DNA of 64,000 nucleotides. It comes from Streptomyces sp. NBC_00258. GTDB taxonomy: Bacteria > Actinomycetota > Actinomycetes > Streptomycetales > Streptomycetaceae. The notes beneath the pieces were generated by a model, which did not search any database, was not told where the DNA came from, and saw only the letters and a list, made by a program, of their open reading frames with translations. Positions 58,474 through 64,000 of the stretch are shown one piece after another. Within the stretch, counting starts at the first letter, position 1, and each line of letters opens with the position of its first letter. Location: contig NZ_CP108081.1 in the NCBI RefSeq assembly GCF_036182465.1, forward strand, positions 6,696,001 to 6,760,000. The letters are read 5' to 3'. The translations under genes and the position numbers were made by a program.

Positions 58474-59337
58474 CTACCGGGGCTCGGGCGGGCGCTGGCG
58501 CGGCATGTTCGGGCGGGTGCCCGGGGGGAGCGGGGGCCGTCCAGGCGGAGCCGAGTCGGCGCGCGCGCCCCCACCCCCGCCCGCCTGGATGGCCAGCGGC
58601 CCCGCCCCGGTCCGAAACTCGACCATCCAGTCCGCGGTCTCCGCCCGCACAAGCTCAGTCATGTCCTCGGAGAACCGCCGAAGCACACCAAGGCATCGCT
58701 CCGCGGCCTCCCCCGCAGTCCCCTCGGTGGGCCCGAGAACCTCCCGCACACACTCGGACGCCCAGTCGAACTGAAGCAGCTGCAACCGCCGCTGCACGGC
58801 CTGAGCCGTGGCCACATCCCTTATCCACCCGGCCGTCACCCCGAAGAAACGGTCCCCCGCCACACAGGCGACCCCGACCAGCATCCCCAGATACCCCCAG
58901 ACGGCACCCCCGCCCACCACCCCCGTGACATCGAGCAGAGGCAACGCGGCCCCGGCCAGAGCCCCCACCGCGGCCCCCGCGCGCAACGCCCGCGCACCCC
59001 GCCGTTTCCACACCCGCTCGGCGAGATACCAGGACGCCGTGGTCAGCGCCCCCGCCTCCACCCACCGGTACAGCTCGTGGAGCCGCTCGGCCGGCTCCCC
59101 CCAGTCCCCGAGCGGGAACGTACGCCCCATGAGATCGCTGGGCCTCGGCCCGCCGGGCGGCCCGAGTGCGCCCCGGCCGGGAACACCGCGTCTGGGACCG
59201 CTCCGTCCGGGCCCTCCGGGACCGCCGGAGCCGCCGGGCCCGAACCCTCCCGGCCTCAGGCCACCGGCCCGCGCACCATCACCCCGACCGTCCCCGTCCT
59301 GGGCCGACCCCTCGGGCTGCATGTCCGGCTGGCTCAC
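58474..59337 (-). CDS. SLATT-domain two-helix membrane protein
   Basis: A 287-residue protein. The first 70 residues are Gly/Pro-rich (GGFGPGGSGGPGGPGRSGPR). Then WGEPAERLHELYRWVEAGAL, TTASWYLAERVWKRRGARAL, two adjacent hydrophobic segments (LAGAALPLLDVTGVVGG and YLGMLVGVACVAGDRFF), and a long helix VATAQAVQRRLQLLQFDWAS. This matches the SLATT family of 2-TM proteins, some of which are effectors in nucleotide-signalled defence systems. No cyclase or SLOG partner gene is adjacent, so a defence role is not supported here. The tail is again Pro-rich. GTG start at 59337. Confidence 0.7.
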   Translation of the reverse strand: MSQPDMQPEGSAQDGDGRGDGARAGGLRPGGFGPGGSGGPGGPGRSGPRRGVPGRGALGPPGGPRPSDLMGRTFPLGDWGEPAERLHELYRWVEAGALTTASWYLAERVWKRRGARALRAGAAVGALAGAALPLLDVTGVVGGGAVWGYLGMLVGVACVAGDRFFGVTAGWIRDVATAQAVQRRLQLLQFDWASECVREVLGPTEGTAGEAAERCLGVLRRFSEDMTELVRAETADWMVEFRTGAGPLAIQAGGGGGARADSAPPGRPPLPPGTRPNMPRQRPPEPR

Positions 59338-59663
59338 CCGACGCTCCCTACTCGTGACGTTGCGTGACGGTAACGTGGCGCAAGGTTCACGAGATGCTGC
59401 TGCGCCGCACCCTTACTACCTCCCAATGGGTGGCGATGGACCCGGTTTCGGGGGTTTTCCGCTCGGACGTGGGCCTTGATCAGGTATAGGCCAATCCCCT
59501 GTCTCACTCGAAAGAGTGCTGGGGCGACGGCACGGTAGACCACGTAGGCTCGTGCCAAGGCGGGAAAACCCCGCCGGACAGCCGTACTCAAGCGGTACGG
59601 ACGGTCGTGCTCACGGCCGTCCCGAAAGCCGTACTCACAGCCGTACGAAACCAGGAGCTGATC
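59338..59663. other. Divergent promoter region of the SLATT and ybaB genes
   Basis: No gene is seen. It contains AGCCGTACTCA twice (59580-59590 and 59627-59637), a CCGTAC/GTACGG dyad (59582-59600) and TAGGCT (59545-59550) as a possible -10 for ybaB. The dnaX gene that precedes ybaB in many bacteria is absent. Confidence 0.45.
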
Positions 59664-60005
59664 GTGATTCCCGGTGGTGGCCAGCCCAATATGCAGCAGC
59701 TGCTCCAGCAGGCCCAGAAGATGCAGCAGGACCTCGCGAACGCGCAGGAGGAGCTGGCGCGGACGGAGGTCGAAGGACAGGCGGGCGGCGGCCTGGTGAA
59801 GGCGACGGTGACGGGTTCGGGCGAGCTGCGTGGCCTGGTCATCGACCCCAAGGCCGTGGACCCCGAGGACACCGAGACCCTCGCCGACCTGATCGTCGCG
59901 GCGGTCCAGGCGGCCAACGAGAACGCCCAGACCCTCCAGCAGCAGAAGCTCGGCCCGCTGGCCCAGGGACTGGGTGGCGGCGGCATCCCCGGCCTGCCGT
60001 TTTAA
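59664..60005 (+). CDS. ybaB: YbaB/EbfC nucleoid-associated protein
   Basis: A 113-residue DNA-binding protein: NMQQLLQQAQKMQQDLANAQ, EELARTEVEGQAGGGLVKAT, VTGSGELRGLVIDPKAVDPE, DTETLADLIVAAVQAANENA, the standard tweezer-shaped dimer family that coats DNA and is usually encoded with recR. The GTG at 59664 has AGGAG 7 nt upstream. The C-terminus ends GGGGIPGLPF. It is followed by recR after 122 bp containing two 18-bp direct repeats. Confidence 0.92.
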   Translation: MIPGGGQPNMQQLLQQAQKMQQDLANAQEELARTEVEGQAGGGLVKATVTGSGELRGLVIDPKAVDPEDTETLADLIVAAVQAANENAQTLQQQKLGPLAQGLGGGGIPGLPF

Positions 60006-60043
60006 GTCAACCCGGCGGTCCCTTCTAAGACGGCCGACCGCCA

Positions 60044-60091
60044 ACTACCGTACGTACCAAGTGGGCAAGCACGACTACGGTACGTACCGAG
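60044..60091. repeat. 18-bp direct repeats with GTACGTAC cores before recR
   Basis: ACTACCGTACGTACCAAG (60044-60061) and ACTACGGTACGTACCGAG (60074-60091) are 30 bp apart, so they present the same helical face. Each core is palindromic. They lie 37-84 bp upstream of the recR start. Confidence 0.7.
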
Positions 60092-60127
60092 CCAGCTGAA
60101 GAACGAGCAGGGACAGGAAGGCAATCC

Positions 60128-60727
60128 GTGTACGAAGGCGTGGTCCAGGACCTCATCGACGAACTGGGGCGGCTCCCCGGCGTCGGTCCCAAGAGCGCGC
60201 AGCGGATCGCCTTCCACATCCTCCAGGCGGAGCCGACGGACGTGCGCCGTCTCGCTCAGTGCCTGATGGAGGTCAAGGCGAAGGTCCGCTTCTGTGCCAC
60301 CTGCGGGAACGTGGCGCAGGAGGAGCTGTGCAACATCTGCCGCGACCCGCGCCGCGACCTCACGGTCATCTGCGTGGTCGAGGAGCCCAAGGACGTCGTC
60401 GCCATCGAGCGGACGCGCGAGTTCCGGGGCAAGTACCACGTCCTGGGCGGCGCGATCAGCCCGATCGAGGGCGTGGGCCCCGACGATCTGCGCATAAGGG
60501 AACTGCTCGCGCGCCTGGCGGACGGCACGGTCACGGAGCTCATCCTGGCCACGGACCCGAACCTGGAGGGCGAGGCCACGGCCACGTACCTCGCCCGCAT
60601 GATCAAGCCCATGGGCCTCAGGGTCACCCGCCTCGCCAGCGGGCTGCCGGTGGGCGGTGACCTCGAGTACGCCGACGAGGTCACTCTGGGCCGCGCCTTC
60701 GAGGGAAGGCGGCTGCTGGATGTCTGA
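60128..60727 (+). CDS. recR: Recombination mediator RecR
   Basis: A 199-residue protein that works with RecF/RecO in loading RecA at gaps. It has the HhH region LIDELGRLPGVGPKSAQRIA, the four-cysteine zinc finger FCATCGNVAQEELCNICRDP, and a Toprim domain with VICVVEEPKDVVAIERT, HVLGGAISPIEGVGPDDLRI and LATDPNLEGEATATYLAR. Length is normal. The GTG at 60128 has AGGAAGG about 6 nt upstream. It is paired with ybaB, as is usual. The end of the gene appears partly duplicated before the next start. Confidence 0.94.
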   Translation: MYEGVVQDLIDELGRLPGVGPKSAQRIAFHILQAEPTDVRRLAQCLMEVKAKVRFCATCGNVAQEELCNICRDPRRDLTVICVVEEPKDVVAIERTREFRGKYHVLGGAISPIEGVGPDDLRIRELLARLADGTVTELILATDPNLEGEATATYLARMIKPMGLRVTRLASGLPVGGDLEYADEVTLGRAFEGRRLLDV

Positions 60728-60849
60728 ACGAGTGGTTGGCGCACGAGATGTGCGAGATGCGCGAAATGTACGAGACACACGGGACGAAGCTCTTCTCGAC
60801 GTCCTTGTCGATGCTCCTGTCGATGTTCTTGAGGAAGGCCGGCTTCTAG
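60728..60849. repeat. Degenerate short tandem repeats between recR and the DUF5063 gene
   Basis: GAGATGTGC/GAGATGCGC/GAAATGTAC units (about 60750-60772) and a 12-bp TGTCGATGCTCC/TGTCGATGTTCT pair (about 60808-60831) fill the spacer. The last bases (GAAGGCCGGCTTCTAGATG) mirror the recR end (GAAGGCGGCTGCTGGATG), so part of the 3' end of recR seems to have been duplicated to make the next start region. Confidence 0.55.
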
Positions 60850-61509
60850 ATGTCTGACGCCACGCTGCACGCGACCGCTCAGGACCCCGATGACTTCGCG
60901 GTCCAGATCGCCGACCAGGTCGAGAGCTTCCTCGTAGCGGTCACAGAGGTCGCCAAGGGCGACGAGCCGGACTCGGCGGTCCCCTTCCTCCTCCTGGAGG
61001 TCTCCCAGCTCCTGCTGGCCGGCGGCCGCCTGGGCGCGCACGAGGACATCGTCCCGGACGAGCGCTACGAGCCCGACCTGGGCCCCGAGCCGGACGTCGA
61101 CGATCTCCGCGAGCGCCTCGCGGAGATGCTCGACCCCGTCGATGTCTACTCCGAGGTCTTCGACCCGTACGAGCCCCGTAAGCCTCCGGTCCCGGCCCGT
61201 ATCTCGGACGACCTGGCCGACGTCATGACGGACCTCCGTCACGGCATGGCCCACTACCGGGCGGGCCGCACCACCGAGGCCATGTGGTGGTGGCAGTTCT
61301 CGTACTTCTCCAACTGGGGCTCGACGGCCTCGGCGACACTGCGGGCTCTGCAGTCCCTGGTCGCCCATGTCCGCCTCAACCAGCCCCTGGAGGAACTGGA
61401 CGGCCTCGACACCGACCAGGACCTCAGCGAGGACGCCCTCGCGGAGGCGGCCGGCAAGGTGATGGCGGAGGAGATCGCGGGCCCGCTGGGCCTGCGCGAG
61501 GTCAAGTAG
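60850..61509 (+). CDS. DUF5063 family protein
   Basis: A 219-residue acidic helical protein: DFAVQIADQVESFLVAVTEV, LLLEVSQLLLAGGRLGAHED, YEPRKPPVPARISDDLADVM and MWWWQFSYFSNWGSTASATL, the conserved WWWQFSY...NWG block typical of DUF5063. The function is unknown. It follows recR in actinobacteria. The ATG at 60850 has GAAGG-like bases about 11 nt upstream in a spacer made of short repeats. No membrane segments are visible. Confidence 0.8.
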   Translation: MSDATLHATAQDPDDFAVQIADQVESFLVAVTEVAKGDEPDSAVPFLLLEVSQLLLAGGRLGAHEDIVPDERYEPDLGPEPDVDDLRERLAEMLDPVDVYSEVFDPYEPRKPPVPARISDDLADVMTDLRHGMAHYRAGRTTEAMWWWQFSYFSNWGSTASATLRALQSLVAHVRLNQPLEELDGLDTDQDLSEDALAEAAGKVMAEEIAGPLGLREVK

Positions 61510-61553
61510 CCCCGGCCCGACGGGCAAGCCGCTGCGGCCTTCGCACAGCGCAC

Positions 61554-61964
61554 TCACGCGCAGCGAGGGCCGAGCGTCGCGTGCAGTCGGTCCGGGTCCA
61601 CGTACGGTGTGGTCGGCGTCGGTTCGCTGTACCACTGCAACGGCCAGGTGTTGCCGTCCAGCGCCGGAATCCCGATGTACGTGACCGTGCGGCTCCCGGC
61701 CCCGCCGAACCGCTGCACCCCCAACGGCCACGTGTGTGCCCTCGCGGCTCCCGGCGCGAGCAGGAAGTACATCCACCGGAACCCGACCGCCTCGCAGACG
61801 ACGGGCCCCGCGTCGCCGTCCGCCGCCTCGACGAGGTCCGCGGCGACCTGCTCCCCGCGTACGCCCTGGACACGGATCGTGTCGAAGTGGATGCCGGACA
61901 GGCGGAGTTGGTGGCCGGCGAGGGGGACCCACTCGGGGCGGTAGTGGGGGATTGCGTTCGTCAT
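61554..61964 (-). CDS. Hypothetical protein divergent from XRE/DUF397 pair
   Basis: A 136-residue protein: MTNAIPHYRPEWVPLAGHQL, RLSGIHFDTIRVQGVRGEQV, AADLVEAADGDAGPVVCEAV, then RWMYFLLAPGAARAHTWPLG and VDPDRLHATLGPRC. The R-x-x-G-x-H-F-D-x-I-R-V opening is recurrent in actinobacterial proteins encoded near Scr1-type regulators and DUF397 genes. The function is unknown. ATG at 61964 and GTG at 61970 are both possible. Its promoter is shared with the divergent XRE regulator. Confidence 0.65.
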   Translation of the reverse strand: MTNAIPHYRPEWVPLAGHQLRLSGIHFDTIRVQGVRGEQVAADLVEAADGDAGPVVCEAVGFRWMYFLLAPGAARAHTWPLGVQRFGGAGSRTVTYIGIPALDGNTWPLQWYSEPTPTTPYVDPDRLHATLGPRCA

Positions 61965-62048
61965 GGTCACACGGTGGCGGTCGCATGGCTACGCTCGGTA
62001 GTGACCGAGGGGATACACGCCGGGGTGTATCAGTCGGAGGTGGCCGCA

Positions 62049-62861
62049 GTGTCAGTCCAGTACAACGCCTCTACGCCGTCGCCGCTCAACTGGCGATACA
62101 GCGGCAACCAGCTGAAACGCTGGCGCACCAAGGCGAACGTGACCCGCGAGGAGCTGGCCGCCGCCGCCAACTACTCCCCGGACACCATCAAGTCCATGGA
62201 GCAGGGCGTACGCATGCCGACGCCGCGCGTCCTGGACGCGGCGGACGAGTTGTGTCATGCGGAGGGGTTGCTGAGCGCGGCCAAGGACTATGTGAAGAGG
62301 GAGCCGTTTCCGGCTCGGGCGCAGGACTTCATGCTGTACGAGCGGGAAGCGGTCAGCCTCTGGTCGTACGAAACACTGCTGGTCCCCGGCCTGTTGCAGA
62401 CGAAGGCCTATGCGACGGGGCTGATCGGCAACTTCAGCCCGCCCCTCGACGAGGAGACGGTCGAGGAGCGAGTCGCGGCGAGGATGGAGCGCCAGGAACT
62501 TCTCACCCGCAAGCCACCGGTGGCCTGCAGTTATGTGCTGCACGAGGCGGTGCTACGCGGCTGTCAGGTGGACCGGGAACAGTTGCTCCACCTCCTGGAA
62601 CTGGGGAAGCGCAACAACGTCACGATCCAGGTGCTCCCGTTCGGCCTGGCCATCCCCGCCGCGCTCGGCGGCCCCATGGTGATGCTGGAGACGCACGACC
62701 ACGAGCGCTTCGCTTACTCGACAGGCCAGTCGGTGAGCCAGTTCACGTCCGACCCAGGCGTGGTCAGCGCTCACATCGAGCGGCTTAGCATGATCCGCAC
62801 CGTGGCTCTCGGCCCTGCCGAGTCGGCCGGTTTCATCGAGCGGATGGTGGACGCCCCATGA
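62049..62861 (+). CDS. XRE-family HTH regulator of Scr1 type (DUF5753)
   Basis: A 270-residue protein. The N-terminal XRE helix-turn-helix reads NQLKRWRTKANVTREELAAA, ANYSPDTIKSMEQGVRMPTP. The rest matches DUF5753: FMLYEREAVSLWSYETLLVP, GLLQTKAYATGLI, VAARMERQELLTRKPPVACS, YVLHEAVLRGCQVDREQLLH, VLPFGLAIPAALGGPMVMLE. This is the large Scr1/BldB-partner family (for example WhiJ-like) of Streptomyces that pairs with DUF397 proteins in development and antibiotic control. The GTG at 62049 has GGAGG 8 nt upstream. It overlaps the DUF397 gene by ATGA. Confidence 0.85.
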   Translation: MSVQYNASTPSPLNWRYSGNQLKRWRTKANVTREELAAAANYSPDTIKSMEQGVRMPTPRVLDAADELCHAEGLLSAAKDYVKREPFPARAQDFMLYEREAVSLWSYETLLVPGLLQTKAYATGLIGNFSPPLDEETVEERVAARMERQELLTRKPPVACSYVLHEAVLRGCQVDREQLLHLLELGKRNNVTIQVLPFGLAIPAALGGPMVMLETHDHERFAYSTGQSVSQFTSDPGVVSAHIERLSMIRTVALGPAESAGFIERMVDAP

Positions 62862-63061
62862 GCGAGCAACTGACGTGGTTCAAGTCCAGCCACAGCGACG
62901 CCGAGGGCGACAACTGCGTGTCAGTCGCCCTCACCCCCACCACAACCCACATACGTGACACCAAACTGGCCACCGAAAGCCCCGAGTTGAAGGTACGGGC
63001 CTCCGCCTGGTCCGCCTTCATCCGCTCTACAACCCCCACAGCCCCTTCCCCAAAGTCGTGA
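62858..63061 (+). CDS. DUF397 family protein (Scr1-type partner)
   Basis: A 67-residue small protein: LTWFKSSHSDAEGDNCVSVA, THIRDTKLATESPELKVRAS, AWSAFIRSTTPTAPSPKS. W-x-K-S-S-x-S-x-x-x-x-x-x-C-V-x-V and R-D-S/T-K are the DUF397 signature. In Streptomyces these small proteins act with the adjacent XRE regulator. The gene is translationally coupled to the regulator. Its last 35 nt overlap the 3' end of the convergent TauE-like gene, so the C-terminal tail of this protein may be a recent extension. Confidence 0.85.
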   Translation: MSEQLTWFKSSHSDAEGDNCVSVALTPTTTHIRDTKLATESPELKVRASAWSAFIRSTTPTAPSPKS

Positions 63062-63758
63062 CCCCGCCCACCAACGCCAGCAGCAGCACCAGCAGGCGGG
63101 CCTGTTTCTCCGGCACCCGTCCCGCGAGCCACCTGCCGATCGACCCGCCCAGCACCATCCCCGCCACCACCAACCCCCACTCCGGCGGGCCGAGTTGCGG
63201 CACCCCATTGGCGGCGACCGAGAACGCGTTCACCACCACCCCGTAGAACAGCGCGTTGGGGACGAACTCCCGTACTGTCCAGCCCGCGTTGAGGGCGTAC
63301 AGGGATATCGGTGGGCCGCCGACGCCCGCAGCCGAGTTCATGAAGCCGCCGACCGCGCCGGCGGCCACCGCGCCGCCGCTGCCGCGCAGGGCCGGTACCC
63401 GTGCGCCCCGCATCACGAGGAGGACGGCGACCGTCACCAGGGCGCCCATGAAGGCCAGCAGGACGGGCTCGGGGAGCCGGCGGGCCAGCCAGGTGCCCAG
63501 GGGGACCGTGCAGGCCGCCGCGACGCACAGCGGCACCATCGCGCGCAGCCGGACCTCGCGCAGGCCGCCCGCGAGGCCGACCACGCAGATGGCGCCCGAG
63601 ACGCAGTTGGCGAGGACGACACCCTGCGCCGGACCGAGCAGCAGTACCAGCGCGGGCACGGCGACGAGCGCGAAGCCCATGCCGGTGAGCCACTGCACAC
63701 AGGAACCGAGCAGCACGATGCCGCTCAGCAGCAAGCCGGCCTCCCAGCCACCTGTCAT
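63027..63758 (-). CDS. TauE/SafE-family membrane transporter
   Basis: A 243-residue protein with about eight hydrophobic segments: LLSGIVLLGSCVQWLTGMGF, ALVAVPALVLLLGPAQGVVL, AVAAGAVGGFMNSAAGVGGPP, ISLYALNAGWTVREFVPNAL. G-x-G-G-P and the two-repeat layout mark the TauE/SafE family (sulfite, sulfoacetate or organosulfonate exporters, and general anion permeases). The start at 63758 is chosen for GGGAGGG 6 nt upstream; a start 13 codons earlier is possible. It overlaps the DUF397 gene tail to tail by 35 nt. No sulfonate genes are adjacent. Confidence 0.83.
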   Translation of the reverse strand: MTGGWEAGLLLSGIVLLGSCVQWLTGMGFALVAVPALVLLLGPAQGVVLANCVSGAICVVGLAGGLREVRLRAMVPLCVAAACTVPLGTWLARRLPEPVLLAFMGALVTVAVLLVMRGARVPALRGSGGAVAAGAVGGFMNSAAGVGGPPISLYALNAGWTVREFVPNALFYGVVVNAFSVAANGVPQLGPPEWGLVVAGMVLGGSIGRWLAGRVPEKQARLLVLLLALVGGVTTLGKGLWGL

Positions 63759-63962
63759 GGACAGCCCTCCCCGGGACGACCGGAACATGCCCGCCACCCA
63801 GCCAGGAGTCGACGCAGTCCCGCTCCCACCTGCTGGTTTTCCCGAATTGTATGAACCTTGGCCGTGTGCTGCACCTGCGCTGCACGGGGCCTAACCGGTG
63901 TGAAGCGAAGGTTGGATCACTCCCCCAGGGGAGCAAGTCCACCCCACCACACAGGAGTTGTG

Positions 63963-64000
63963 ATGAAGCGTCACATACGGACCCGCGCAGCGATCGTCAC
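63963..64000 (+). CDS. 5' end of a probable exported protein (cut by window end)
   Basis: ATG at 63963 with AGGAG 6 nt upstream starts MKRHIRTRAAIVT, a basic N-terminus followed by the beginning of a hydrophobic run, as in a signal peptide. Only 12 codons are inside the window, so nothing more can be said. Confidence 0.5.
   Translation, partial: MKRHIRTRAAIV

Noticed and set aside
1..64000. tRNA, rRNA or integrase/attachment-site signatures
   Set aside because: No T-loop-like GGTTCGA/AATCC arrangement with flanking acceptor pairing, no integrase, and no direct-repeat att pair was noticed. A covariance-model scan would settle this.

Overview
The window is a contiguous piece of a Streptomyces (or very close actinobacterial) chromosome. 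The evidence is very high GC with G/C in nearly all third codon positions, frequent GTG starts, families typical of Streptomyces (Scr1-like XRE/DUF397 pair, DUF3151, DUF2617, DUF5063, YbjN, HspR-type operator in front of clpB), and housekeeping genes (clpB, pyrE, class II fba, purA, ybaB, recR) in an order known from the core of Streptomyces chromosomes. No tRNA, rRNA, CRISPR array, prophage or insertion sequence was recognised.

Layout. 1-4.3 kb: 3' end of a sugar ABC transporter binding protein, a strong terminator, then a leftward operon of circularly permuted ATP-grasp, alpha-E and transglutaminase-like genes. 4.5-8.3 kb: an accessory-looking island of three paralogous LuxR-type regulators, a small exported peptide gene with three DSGWT repeats (with an apparent frameshift), and a translationally coupled Rieske-like protein that has lost its ligands. 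This is the best candidate for an undescribed system. 8.4-24 kb: PPOX protein, HspR-controlled clpB, aminotransferase, membrane mannosyltransferase, YbjN, a membrane/spermidine synthase fusion, CoxG-like protein, aldose epimerase, pyrE, fba (with two perfect DnaA boxes between them), an MFS exporter and DUF3151. 24-28.4 kb: tryptophan catabolism (tryptophan dioxygenase, kynureninase and an HGGxW alpha/beta hydrolase that probably supplies the formamidase step, with a TetR regulator). 28.7-35.5 kb: an overlapping operon of hydrolase, acyltransferase and a NarL-type two-component system, then a second paralogous two-component system. 35.6-45.4 kb: P450, ABC exporter with divergent MarR/GbsR-type regulator, ethanolamine permease with eutB-eutC, and a degenerate diacylglycerol-kinase-like protein. 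45.6-64 kb: purA, small proteins, GntR plus class III aminotransferase, DJ-1/MarR pair, a transmembrane Ser/Thr kinase, a membrane-anchored PstS-like protein, a Tat-exported M28 peptidase, a SLATT protein, ybaB-recR, DUF5063, the XRE/DUF397 pair, a TauE-like permease and the first codons of an exported protein.

Two features recur across the window. First, two families of dispersed inverted-repeat elements occupy the 3' ends of many genes, especially between convergent genes. One full copy lies in frame inside the Ser/Thr kinase gene. Second, about a dozen genes have a TANNNT -10 hexamer 6-8 nt before the start codon, which predicts leaderless transcripts.
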